A stretch of 64,000 nucleotides of DNA. Source: Callorhinus ursinus. Lineage: Eukaryota; Chordata; Mammalia; Carnivora; Otariidae. The stretch is taken from NCBI RefSeq assembly GCF_003265705.1, contig NW_020312935.1, forward strand, positions 2,025,537 to 2,089,536. Direction: 5' to 3'. Shown here piece after piece: positions 1 through 10,567 of the stretch; within the stretch, counting starts at the first letter, position 1, and the number at the start of each line of letters is the position of its first letter. A program made the position numbers and the translations under genes. The notes beneath the pieces were generated by a model. The model had not been told where the DNA came from. It did not search any database and was given only the letters and a program-made list of their open reading frames with translations.

Positions 1-154
1 CAGCGAGGGAGGGAATACAAGCAGGGGGAGTGGGAGAGGGAGAAGCAGGCTTCCTGCCAAGCAGGGAGCCTGATGTGGGGCTCAATCTCAGGACCCTGGG
101 ATCATGACCCGAGCCGAAGGCAGACACCTAACAACTGAGCCACCCAGGCACCTC
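1..154 (-). mobile_element. CAN-SINE, cut by the window edge
   Basis: Reverse-orientation SINE ending GAGCCACCCAGGCACCTC; its tail lies left of the window. Confidence 0.9.
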
Positions 155-449
155 AGTATTTTACCACTTCCTGTGGAATATAGAGACATCTTATAGATCA
201 CTTTACCCTGCTCCCTTTTTTCCATTATGTTTATCTTATGTACATACGTTGAAAACCCCATTAGACAATGTTACTAGTTTTGCTTTTAACTATAAAAAAT
301 GCATTTAAAGACACTCAAGAGTAGAGTCATCTATTATATTTCCCAGGTATTTATATCTGTAATGTAAGTTATAGATATTTTCCATTTCTTCCTTTATTTT
401 AATATTCCAGATTTCCTTCTGGCATCACTTAATTCTGCCTGGAAAACTT

Positions 450-629
450 TTTTTTTTTTTAAGATTTTATTTATTTGAGAGAGAGAAAGAGAGAGAGCAT
501 GAGAGGGGGGAGGGTCAGAGGGAGAAGCAGACACCCTGCTGAGCAGGGAGCCTGATGCGGACTCGATCCTGGGACTCCAGGATCATGACCTGAGCCGAAA
601 GCAGTCGCTTAACCAACACACAGGCAGCC
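450..629 (-). mobile_element. CAN-SINE with target duplication
   Basis: Poly-T then AAGATTTTATTTATTTGAGA, ending in a degraded head. Flanked by CTGCCTGGAAAACTT at 435-449 and 630-644. Confidence 0.92.
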
Positions 630-792
630 CTGCCTGGAAAACTTCTTAAGAGGTTTGTCGGTGACAGATTCTTTTATTAGTTTTCCTTCATCTGAGAATG
701 ACTTTATTTCACCTTCATTTCTGAAGGATATTTTCAGTGGATATAGAATTCTTGCCTAACAGTTCTTTCAGCAATTTAGAAATACTGTTCCA

Positions 793-985
793 GGGGCGCC
801 TGGGTGGCTCAGTCGTTTGAGCGTCTGCCTTTGGCTCAGGTCATGATCCTGGGATCCTGGGATCGAGCCCCGCATCAGGCTCTCTGCTCTGCGGGGGGCC
901 TGCTTCTCCCTCTCCCACTCCCCCTTGCTTGTGTTCCTGCTCTTGCTGTGTCTCTGTCAAATAAATAAAATCTTAAAAAAAAAAA
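793..985 (+). mobile_element. CAN-SINE with target duplication
   Basis: GGGCGCCTGGGTGGCTCAG to AAATAAATAAAATCTTAAAA. Flanked by AATACTGTTCCA on both sides. Confidence 0.93.
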
Positions 986-1245
986 AATACTGTTCCACTT
1001 CTCTTCAGCCTCTATGATTTCTGATGTGAAATTCATAGTCATTTGAATAGGTCATCTGTAAGTAATGCATTTTTCTCTGGCTCCTTTCAGTATTTTATAA
1101 ATTTATCTTTAGTTTTCAGCAGTTTGGTGATGAGAAGTCTGGGCATACCTTTCTTTGGGTTTATTTTGTTTGGAATTCCCTAAGCTTTTTCAGTCTGTAG
1201 ATTTATGCCATTTGCTAAATTTGGGAAGTTTTCAGCCTATAGTTT

Positions 1246-1672
1246 GCTTTTTTTTTTTTTTTTTTTTTTAAAGATTTATAGAGAGGGGCGCCTGGGTGGC
1301 TCAGTTGGTTAGGCGGCTGCCTTCGGCTCAGGTCATGATCCCAGGGTCCTGGGATCGAGCCCCGCGTCAGGCTCCCTGCTCAGCGGGGAGTCTGCTTCTC
1401 CCTCTCCCTCTGCCTGCCTCTCTGCCTACTTGTGCTCTCTCTCTCTCTCTGTCAAATAAATAAATAAAATCTTTAAAAAAAAAAAAAGATTTATAGAGAG
1501 TGTGTGTGCAAGCTGGGGGAGGGGAAAAGGGAGAGAGGGAGAGAATCTCAAGCAGATTCCCAGCTGAGTGTGGAGCCCTGTGTAGGGCTCGAAATCATGA
1601 CCCTGAGATTGTGACCTGAGCCAAAATCAAGAGTTGGATGCTTGACTGGCAGCCAGCCACCCAGGTGCCCCC
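1246..1672 (-). mobile_element. CAN-SINE interrupted by a second SINE
   Basis: Outer reverse copy flanked by CAGCCTATAGTTT (1233-1245 and 1674-1686). Its tail region is split by a forward SINE at 1286-1484. Confidence 0.9.
1286..1484 (+). mobile_element. CAN-SINE nested in another SINE
   Basis: Full forward copy. Target repeat AAAGATTTATAGAGAG at 1270-1285 and 1485-1500 comes from the host SINE. Confidence 0.93.
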
Positions 1673-1953
1673 TCAGCCTATAGTTTTTCACGATTTTTTG
1701 GTACCACACTTCTGGGATTCTGAGGACACAAATATTAGATCCTTTACTATTGCCCTACAAATCTCTCAGACTTCAATCTTTTTTTAACCTCTTTTTCAAA
1801 TTGGATGCTTTTTATTGATCTATCATCAGGTGCCCTGGCTCTTTCCTCTGTCATTTCCGTTCTGCTATTGAGTCCATCAGTGAGTTTCTTACCTTGGTTA
1901 TTGTTTTTTTCAATTCTAAAGTTTTATTTGTTTCCTCTTTGTATCTTTTATTT

Positions 1954-2153
1954 CTTTTTTTTAAAGATTTATTTGTGAGAACAAGACTATGGGTGGGGGA
2001 GGGGCCGAGGGAGAGAATGTTCAAGGAGATACCCCACTGAGCATGGAGCCCAAGGAGAGGTGCGAGAGGTGTGATCTCCCCACCCAAGAGGTCATGACCT
2101 CAGCTGAAACCAAGAGTTGGACACTCAACTGAATGAGCTGCTCAGGCACTCCC
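1954..2153 (-). mobile_element. Degraded CAN-SINE
   Basis: TTTAAAGATTTATTTGTGAG through GAGCTGCTCAGGCACTCCC; older and more diverged. Confidence 0.82.
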
Positions 2154-2310
2154 TTGCTTGTTTTTTAAGGACTACACATCTTGCTCTAAGTATAGCTAGT
2201 TCATTAATTCTGACTGCTGCTTAGTAGTCTGTTGTATGCTTCTGTCACATTTTATTTGTCCTCTTGTAATGGACACAGTATTCTGCCACCTCCTTACTAC
2301 CATGGGATTC

Positions 2311-2510
2311 CTTTTTTTTTTTTTTTTTTTTAAGATTTTATTTGTCAGCGAGAGACACAGCAAGAGAGGGAACACAGGCAGGGGGAATGGGAGAGGGAGA
2401 AGCAGGCTTCCCGCCGAGCAGGGAGCCCGATGTGGGGCTCATCCTAGGACCCTGGGATCATGATCTGAGCCAAAGGCAGACACTTAATGACTGAGCCACC
2501 CAGGTGCCCC
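2311..2510 (-). mobile_element. CAN-SINE, first of two at one target
   Basis: Poly-T to GAGCCACCCAGGTGCCCC. Flanked by ACCATGGGATTC at 2299-2310 and 2511-2522. Confidence 0.93.
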
Positions 2511-2522
2511 ACCATGGGATTC

Positions 2523-2726
2523 TTTTTTTTTTTAAAGATTTTATTTATTTATTTGAGAGAGAGAGAGAATGAGAGAGAAAGCACATGAGATGGGGGGAGG
2601 GTCAGAGGGAGAAGCAGACTCCCTGCCAAGCAGAGAGCCCGATGCGGGACTCGATCCAGGGACTCCAGGATCATGACCTGAGCCGAAGGCAGTCGCTTAA
2701 CCAACTGAGCCACCCAGGCGCCCCCC
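2523..2726 (-). mobile_element. CAN-SINE, second of two at one target
   Basis: Different subfamily (ATTTGAGAGAGAGAGAGAAT). Flanked by ACCATGGGATTC at 2511-2522 and 2727-2738, the same target as the preceding copy. Confidence 0.93.
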
Positions 2727-2939
2727 ACCATGGGATTCTTATACATGTGTCTTCATGGCCCTTTCTACAAATTTCTTTGAGGGTGTATGTTCAGGAATGG
2801 GATTGCCAGCTCCTAAGGTATACATTTACCTTACATATTAAGGCATACATTTTATCAAATACTAACAAATAGAGTATTATTCATCTTTGTAAAGGAAGGA
2901 AATTCTGTCACATGCTACAACATGGACTCAGACTTTACT

Positions 2940-3262
2940 AATACTATTATATATATGTGTCAGGATACATAAATATAAACGGCATGTTTTATTTATCCAT
3001 TCATCTGTCAGTGAACATTTGAGTTACTTTCTATAGTGGATAATGCTGCTAGGAACATGGGTGTGCAAATATCTCTTTGAAATTCTATTTTCAGTTCTTT
3101 TGGATATATACTCAGAAGTGGGATTGCTGGATCATAATAAGGTAGTTCTATGTTCAGTTTTTTAAGGAACTACCATACTGTTTTCCATGGTGGTACTCCG
3201 CTTTACAGTCTCACCAACAGTGGTACACAGGGGCCCCAGTTTTTTCCATATCCTTTCAAACA
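2940..3262 (-). mobile_element. L1 3'-end fragment
   Basis: Antisense of the familiar L1 tail: GTGGGATTGCTGGATCATAA, ACCATACTGTTTTCCATGGT, CACCAACAGTGGTACA. Confidence 0.75.
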
Positions 3263-3266
3263 CTTT

Positions 3267-3457
3267 TTTTTTTTAAGGTTTTATTTATTTATTTGACAGC
3301 ACAAGCAGGGGGAGCAGGAGAGGGAGCTACAGAGGAAGAGGGAGAAGCAGGCTTCCCACTGACTAGGGAGCCTGACGCAAGACTCAATCCCAGGACGCTG
3401 GGATCATGACCTGAGCCAAAGGCAGACATTTAACTGACTGAGCCACTGAGGCACCCT
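3267..3457 (-). mobile_element. CAN-SINE
   Basis: TTTTAAGGTTTTATTTATTT to GAGCCACTGAGGCACCC. Confidence 0.88.
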
Positions 3458-3460
3458 TAC

Positions 3461-3638
3461 CTTTTTAAAAAAAATACTTATTTTTGAGGAAGGACACAAG
3501 TGGGGTGGACAGAGGGAGAGGGGAAGCAGACTTTGAGTGTGGAGTCCCACACCGGGGTCGGTCCTGTGACCCTGAGATCATGACCCGTCTGAAACAAAGA
3601 GTTGGTTGCTCAACCGGCTGAGCCACCTGGGTGTCCCC
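3461..3638 (-). mobile_element. Degraded CAN-SINE
   Basis: AAATACTTATTTTTGAGGAA to GAGCCACCTGGGTGTCCC; lies next to the preceding copy. Confidence 0.8.
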
Positions 3639-4884
3639 ACAGTTTTCTTTTTTTAGGCTATTCATTTAACTTGTTTTCTAGTCTGGTTAGCTGAAATCTT
3701 AACTACAGTGTAAATCTAGGGTTGCTTTGTTAGATCTAGGTTCCTTCTTGTTTGGTCTTGGGTGCGTGTGTGTGTGTAGCCTTTATGCTTGATAACTCCT
3801 CCAGAGCCACATAGCATCGTTCCTCTGATGTATGTCCCTGGAGGCTCACTCTTGTGCACTGTATCTATAGGCCCCTTTACTTTCTGCCTTCCAGTTGAGG
3901 GTAGATGGGAGGTACCAGGAGACTAGAGGGTAGGAGGAATGAGGGCTAGCTATTTATTTCCCTTCTCCTTTCCTGCCAGGTTGCTGCAAATTGTCTGCAT
4001 GCCTCTACCAATAACCTTGATTCCTGTCTGGAGACCCTCTTCATATAGCTACTCCTCTTCTTTCCCTTTCGGGCCTGGATGTTAGTGGTTCTGGGGCAAT
4101 ACACTATCCTTTGTTGGTTTCTCTAAACCTTAGCCACACTTTTGTACATAATGTATGAAATTCTTCTCAGGTTACCCAGGTTGTGGATGTTAATCTGTTT
4201 TCAGCTGGAATCCTGATTGTTAGAGTCCCTGAACAGGCCCTGTGATTTTACTTATTGTTCTAGATTTGAAACAAAAAAATGTTATTACTGAATGATAAGA
4301 TTAGTAATTTGGGTTTATTTTTATCTGCCTTCCACAGGTTTACAGTAGGCTTTTGGAGTTTCTCTTTCCCAAACATCCCCAGCTAAAAGATGAAGAGTGA
4401 AATATAAACAACTTTGCCACACATCATTATTCCAATTCCTTCACAGAATTGGATTTCTATTAGCAGCATAAAACATTTGTTAAGCACCCCTTTCAGAGAA
4501 TTTTTGCACTTTTCTTCTTCAAAGTCCCTTTTCTTTTGACTTGGGATCTCTTCCTTCCCAGGCTGTTTCAGCAGTCCTAAACTAGCATTTGTGGGACACT
4601 GGCCATCTTAGGCAAATATGTGAAATAAAAATGTCTTTACACCCTCTAGCATTTCATGTTGCTAAAACCACTCCTTTGTTACCCATTTCCTCTGTTAACA
4701 TGTGTCTTTCAGTGTCTGGCTCACTTTAAATACCTATTCTGATGAGTTAATTTTTTTGGTAAACTTAATTTTCCTAAATATGTATTAATGTATTAATCAG
4801 CTCTACTCTTTTTCTTTTCATGTCCTCATTAACTTTTGCTTTTTTTTTGAGATGGGGAGATGTATTGTTTTTACTTTGACTTTA

Positions 4885-5057
4885 TTTTTTTTTTAAGATT
4901 TTATTTATTTGTCACTATAAGCAGGGGGAGCGGCAGGCAGAGGGAGAAGCAGGCTCCCTGCTGAGCAAGGAGCCTGATGGGACTTGATCCCAGGACCCCA
5001 GGATCATGACCTGAGCCAAAGGCAGCCGCTTAACCGACTAAGCCACCCAGGTGTCCC
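4885..5057 (-). mobile_element. CAN-SINE
   Basis: TTTTTAAGATTTTATTTATT to GCCACCCAGGTGTCCC. It forms a head-to-tail pair with the next copy; CTTTGACTTT flanks the pair. Confidence 0.88.
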
Positions 5058-5062
5058 TTTAT

Positions 5063-5262
5063 TTTATTATTTTTTTAAGATTTTATTTATTTATTTGTCA
5101 GAGAGAGCAAGAACACAAGCATGGGTAGTGGCAGGCAGAGGGAGAAGCAGACTCCCTGCTGAGCAAGGAGCTGGATGCAGGACTCGATCCCAGGACTCTG
5201 GGATCATGACCTAAGCTGAAGGCAGACAGACACTTAAGCTACTGAGCCACCCAGGTGTCCCT
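5063..5262 (-). mobile_element. CAN-SINE
   Basis: TTTTTTTAAGATTTTATTTA to GAGCCACCCAGGTGTCCC. Confidence 0.9.
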
Positions 5263-5639
5263 GCTTTGACTTTTAAAAAAAGTTTCTTGTTCCTGACAGA
5301 ACTCTCCCTTTGCCCCTTTTCCCCTTCACCATAGTTTTCTAAAGGGCTCCTCTCCCTTCTAAAATTTTTCTCCCCCAGGCATTCCCTTTCCAAGACTTCA
5401 TTTGTGCATTTCAAATGCACTTTAATGTTCCTTCTTAGGAGTCTGGGCATTTGTCTCTGGACGCTTGCTTTTTACGGCTAGGGGACTTTTTATTTCTGGT
5501 TGTGGTTTTTCATCCATATTAGATGTCCTGCTAGTTTTCCTCTTTTGTCTTCCACAAACTGTGTTGCCTATTTTGCTTTCTGCTAAGGCATGTGGCTGTT
5601 GCTTTGTGCATAGGAGAGTGCCTGATAGGAATTGTTTGT

Positions 5640-5770
5640 TTGTTGTTGTGTTTGTTTAGTGATATTTGCTATTGCCTTCATCTTAAAGGTAAGGAAAATG
5701 ATGCTCAGAGTAGTTAAATGGCATGGGCAAAGGCTATTAAGAACAAGTGAGGATTGATAAGCCTCTGTTA
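5640..5770 (-). repeat. MIR-like fragment
   Basis: ATCTTAAAGGTAAGGAAAAT and the following CTCAGAG resemble the antisense MIR 3' half. Diverged. Confidence 0.45.
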
Positions 5771-6263
5771 ACCTTTGCTGCATTGCTGGTCTTTAGAGTC
5801 CTCTTTACACTTCAAGCCTAGTGCACATCCTTCCTCTTCTTGGAAGCTTCCTAGAGCTCCATGGCAGAATGAATGTTCTCCTCCATAGGTCTCCCCTTGC
5901 GCTGGCCCTCGATGGAAGAGCATCTGAGTTAGGAGGGTTATCAAGACCATGTTTACATTTTTAATCACAGTTGTAATATTTTTGCTAAGTGGTCACCCTG
6001 TGTGGGTAATGTTGCATTTGGGCTTTGAACCCAGATCTTGCCCTTACTCATCTGTGGTGAGACAGATGAGCTGATGGATATGAAGGCCAGGACTGGACAC
6101 CCAGTGAGATTTCTCCTCTGTTCCTTTTCTTGCATTAGCTCTTCTTCATAGGCTTGCACACAGTGTGCATGTACTCTTTTTAATGTTTATTTGTCAAAGG
6201 AGATGGTCATAAATTACTGGACAGTTGTAAGCACTTTTTTGGTGCTCAGTTAAGCACCATACT

Positions 6264-6465
6264 TCTTTTTCTTTTTTAAAGATTTTATTTATTTATTTGA
6301 GAGAGAGAGAGAATGAGAGATAGAAAGCACGGGAGAGAAGAGGGTCAGAGGGAGAAGCAGATTCCCTGCTGAGCAGGAAGCCCGATGTGGGACTCGATCC
6401 CGGGACTCCAGGATCATGACCTGAGCCGAAGGCAGTCGCTTAACCAACTGAACCACCCAGGCGCC
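6264..6465 (-). mobile_element. CAN-SINE
   Basis: TTTTTTAAAGATTTTATTTA to AACCACCCAGGCGCCC. Confidence 0.9.
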
Positions 6466-6831
6466 CTTTCTTATAGTTTTTGACATTCTCTGCCACCCAC
6501 CTCTGGCAACCACCAATCTGTTCTCTGTATCCATGAGCGTGTGGGTGGTTGTTTTTATTCCAGATTCCACATATATTCCACTTACGATAAGGTGATCTTG
6601 GTTATTGTCTTCTGATGAGTTAATACTTTGTTTTTCTAAGGAGGCAAATGAATTTATATTATTTGTCTCTTAATAGAAATTCTAAATTCTATGCTTTCTG
6701 AGGTGGGTTTGGTTTTTAATATTAGCTCTACTGTTAGTCTTAACTCATTGGGTTTGAAAAGAGTTTATGTACAGTAATAATTAAATCTTTTTTTTTTAGT
6801 CCAGCCTTTGTTTATATGTATATTTTCTTTT

Positions 6832-7027
6832 TTTTTTTTTTAAGATTTTATTTATTTGACAGGGAGAGACACAGCGAGAGAGGGAACACAAGCAGGGGGA
6901 GTGGGAGAGGGAGAAGCAGGCTTCCCGCTGAGCAGGGAGCCCAATGCGGGACACTTGATCCCAGGACCCTGGGACCATGACCTGAGCCGAAGGCAGATGC
7001 TTAACGACTGAGCCACCCAGGCGCCCC
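6832..7027 (-). mobile_element. CAN-SINE with target duplication
   Basis: Poly-T to GAGCCACCCAGGCGCCCC; ATGTATATTT flanks both sides. Confidence 0.92.
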
Positions 7028-7353
7028 TATGTATATTTGCTTTTTTAAACTCAGAATTTGGGGTCATACTTCATATATGTAGTCCTGCCTTTTCAACTAA
7101 TATCATTGATATATTTTCACATCAGTAAATACTTTTTAAATATTGAGTGGCTACATAAAACTCCATCACAAATATACTATAGTTTAATAAGCAATATTCA
7201 TTATTCTAATTTTTTGGTCTTAAAATGTGCTGATAAATATTTTTATATAAAAATCTGAATGAAGCTCTGTTTCTTTAGGCTAAGTTCCTAGGAGTAGAAT
7301 TAATAGGTCAAAATGTATATGTTTTTAAGCCTTTTGAAAATATTTATAATACT

Positions 7354-7541
7354 GGGGCGCCTGGGTGGCTCAGTCACTGGGCGTCTGCCTTCGGCTCAGG
7401 TCATGGTCCCAGAGTCCTGGGATCGAGCCCCGCATTGGGCTCCCTGCTCCTTGGGAAGCCTGCTTCTCCCTCTCCCACTCCCCCTGCTTGTGTTCCCTCT
7501 CCCGCTGTGTCTGTCTCTGTCAAATAAATAAAATCTTTAAA
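7354..7541 (+). mobile_element. CAN-SINE
   Basis: GGGGCGCCTGGGTGGCTCAG to AAATAAATAAAATCTTTAAA; ATAATACT on both sides. Confidence 0.92.
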
Positions 7542-7794
7542 AAATATATAATACTAAAGTTTAGTTCTCATATATATTGATGCATCACAAAATCGATGTT
7601 TATAGATTAGTTAAGAACCACAGAGAAATTTTGACATTTTTCTATCATACCTTGTGACTCTACCAGACCCCGATATTGTTATCTTTTATCTTCGAAACAG
7701 TATCCAAGCAAATGGCCAAAGAAGTTAACCCCTTACTCCAGAGCAGCACTTATTTACTTACTTGTGATTTTATAGTTACTGAGGTGATAGTTTT

Positions 7795-7912
7795 CTCTAA
7801 CTAGACTGTGAACTCCATGAGGGCAATAACCATGTCTGTTTTTCAGTGCCAGTGTATCTAGCTCCTGTCACAGTATTGTAGACAATCAATGAATATTTGT
7901 TGAAAGGGATTG
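7795..7912 (+). repeat. L2 3'-end fragment
   Basis: GAACTCCATGAGGGCAATAA ... AATGAATATTTGTTGAAAG is the usual L2 tail. Confidence 0.65.
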
Positions 7913-8274
7913 AAAAATATATAGTATAATTTTTTGTGCTGAAATGCTATAGGAGCATATGATTAAGATTGTTTACTTGGGTTTTGAGTTTAGATGCACT
8001 TAGATTTTATTCTTCATTCTGCCACTTAGTTGCTGGTTGGTCCTGGGCCAGTGCCTGGTACAGCAAATGATAGTACTAGTTACTGTTTTTCTGGCTGTCC
8101 CATCTGTCTCTGGTTATGAAGGCCTTGAAAACAAGGATATTGTCTGGATCTCGTTAGCACCAGAACCTACCACAGCACCTGTTCTCATAAATAATTGTCA
8201 AATTGAAGTTTTGAATTTATGGTTGTGAGGGATGTTATGGCATAAACTGTAGTTAATGCCATTCTTCACTTGTA

Positions 8275-8420
8275 CTGAACTTGTGTTCCTCTGAAAGTTT
8301 CTTGTTCTCTCTGGTACCTGGAGTTTAGATACAGCACTTCCTCTGCCTGGGGTAGTCACATCCTCTTTTTACCTTATACATAATTTGTCCTTTAGGACCC
8401 AACTTAGACTTTCCTTCTCC
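8275..8420 (+). repeat. L2-like fragment
   Basis: CACTTCCTCTGCCTGGGGTA ... TAGGACCCAACTTAGACTTT resembles L2. Confidence 0.45.
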
Positions 8421-8465
8421 TGGAAAGTATTCTGTAATGTCTCTAAGAGTGGGTGTCTTTTCTCT

Positions 8466-8690
8466 AGAATTAGGATTTTTAATTTTGGCACTACAGACAT
8501 TTGCGCTGGATAATTATTTTTGTTGTGGGGGACTGTCCTGTTGATTGTAGAATGTTTAGCAGCAGTATTCCTGGCATCTACCCACCAGATGCCAGTAGCA
8601 TCCCTTCCAATCATGACAACCCAGGATGTCTCCAAGTCATTGCCAAATATCCCATAGGGGACAGAGTCACTTTCAGTTGAGAACCACTCT
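8466..8690 (-). repeat. MER20 DNA transposon
   Basis: GGGGACTGTCCTGTTGATTG, TAGCAGCAGTATTCCTGGCA and GTTGAGAACCACTCT match the MER20 hAT element. About full length. Confidence 0.75.
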
Positions 8691-9544
8691 AAAATTAGAC
8701 TTCTTACCAAATAGTATTATAGTTGCCAGATTTTCTTAAGCTGTTTTTTTCCAATAGAATATAAGTTCCTTTGAGGGCAAGGACTGTACTTTTTTTTTTT
8801 TTTTTTTTTTTTGTAAATCTTCAGCGTTTAGCTATTGTCTGATGTAGAAATATTTGGTATTTGTTGAGCGGATTGAATATAATTCAGTGTAATGGTTGCC
8901 AGATATTTCATGACACACAAGCCCTGTTGTAAACTGAGACTTAGGTTGATTATTAAATATATAAAGGCTTCTGGAGGTTCTTATTAGTGGTTTATGCACA
9001 AGTGGACAAATATCCCTAGTGTTTTTCCTTACATTGGATATCTTTTTTGGTTTGTCTGTTTATTAATTAGTTTATTTGACCTAGCTTTTGTTTGGATGTT
9101 ATATGTTTTGAAGTTCAAGTCCAGAATTCGTTGGGAGACATAGAATTTGTGCTCTCTCAATATGGAATTCACAATGTTATATCCCCTTGTGGGTGGAGGG
9201 GAGTGGTTTTGTTGACTATAACTTTGCTGTACATTCAAAGTCTTGGTGAATAGCCTTCTGTTGTTAAATTTTATAGAGCAGTTTTTTTTTTTGAATTTTT
9301 CATCCCTTTGTATATTTTCTTTGCAAGTCAGTAAATATTAATATTTTTGTGATCTTGGGTACTGGCTTTTTCCCACAGGCTGAGACTTAATAGGAGGACT
9401 TGAGGAAGTAATGGGAGAATATTTTTGAATTTGGTTCTAAATATGATAGTCTTTCCCCATCACTGCCCTGATGAGATTTTTGGGAGAAGTAGGAGTCTTT
9501 CCTGCTGCTGCTTTGTCTTTTTATCAACCCACTCCTACACCAAT

Positions 9545-10136
9545 ATATATTTTTTTAATTTTTTATTGTTATGTTAATCACCATATATTACATCATTAGT
9601 TTTTGGTGCAGTGTTCCATGATTCATTGTTTGTTCATAACACCCAGTGCTCCGTGCAGAACGTGCCCTCCTCAATACCCATCACCAGGCTAACCCATCCC
9701 CCTCCCCCCTCCCCTCTAGAACCTCAGTTTGTTTTTCAGAGTCCATCATCTCTCATGGTTCGTCTCCCCCTGACATACTCCCCTTTTCTTCCTCTCCTGT
9801 TATCTTCTTTTTTCTTAAAATATGTTGCGTTATTTGTTTCAGAAGTACAGATCTGTGATTCAACAGTCTTGCACAATTCACAGCGCTCACCGTAGCACAT
9901 ACCCTCCCCAATGTCTATCACCCAGCCACCCCATCCCTCCCACCCCCAACCACTCCAGTAACACTCAGTTTGTTTCCTGAGATTAAGAATTCCTCATATC
10001 AGTGAGGTCATGTGATACATGTCTTTCTCTGATTGACTTATTTCACTCAGCATAACACCCTCCAGTTCCATCCACGTCGTTGCAAATGGCAAGATCTCAT
10101 TCCTTTTGATGGCTGCATAATATTCCATTTACACCA
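9545..10136 (-). mobile_element. Carnivore L1 3' end
   Basis: The antisense tail starts TTTTTTATTGTTATGTTAAT and runs through AACACCCAGTGCTCCGTGCA, GCACATACCCTCCCCAATGT and GGCTGCATAATATTCCATTT. It is little diverged and 5'-truncated. Confidence 0.88.
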
Positions 10137-10139
10137 CTA

Positions 10140-10400
10140 TATTAGATACTCATTTTATCCATTACCAGATTCTTTTAGCTCTGCCTTCAAGCTAGATCTC
10201 AAATCCAGTCATGCTACCCTAGTCTAAGGTATTTCCATCTCTTGCCTGAACTATAGTAATAGCCTTCTCCTTGGTTCTCTTGCTTCTGTTATTACCCTCC
10301 CCCAGTCAGTTCTCCACATAAGCCAAAACGATCTTAAAGAAATGTGAATCAGATCATGTTTTGCCTGTACTAGGAAACCATTCTGGTTTATAGTGTCAGC
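10140..10400 (+). repeat. L2 fragment upstream of the first IST1 coding exon
   Basis: CTGAACTATAGTAATAGCCT, CCCAGTCAGTTCTCCACATA and AATCAGATCATGTTTTGCCT are typical of L2. Confidence 0.65.
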
Positions 10401-10464
10401 TAATCCACCCTCTAACTGGAATAATTTCAGCTTGAAAGTAGTAACTGTGCTTATCTTTTTCCAG

Positions 10465-10567
10465 GAGGAACAGCACAGCATGCTGGGCTCTGGATTTAAA
10501 GCTGAGCGTTTACGAGTCAATTTGAGATTAGTCATAAACCGTCTTAAACTGTTGGAGAAAAAAAAAA
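10465..10567 (+). CDS. IST1: IST1 exon with start codon
   Basis: Acceptor CTTTTTCCAG ends at 10464. Fifteen non-coding bases precede the ATG at 10480. The exon codes residues 1-29 plus one base of the Thr-30 codon, then donor GTGAGT at 10568. An A7 run lies right at the exon end (LEKKK). It begins the first long basic helix of the Ist1 domain. Confidence 0.96.

Larger units (their letters stand above)
6480..7690 (-). mobile_element. Old L1 3' region split by SINEs
   Basis: Antisense L1 features: CCACCAATCTGTTCTCTGTA, GATTCCACATATATTCCAC, TAGGAGTAGAATTAATAGGT. Interrupted by SINEs at 6832 and 7354. Confidence 0.55.
1..10464 (+). other. IST1: IST1 upstream intron (window starts inside it)
   Basis: No coding exon is recognisable before the exon with the IST1 start codon. 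The stretch holds about 15 CAN-SINEs, an older L1 3' end, a younger carnivore L1 3' end, L2 pieces and a MER20. 3660-4880 is unique sequence with nothing recognisable. No CpG island or promoter is seen, so the transcription start lies to the left. Confidence 0.75.

Noticed and set aside
9611..9895. Overlapping open frames near 9.6-9.9 kb
   Set aside because: They fall in the antisense L1 3'UTR.
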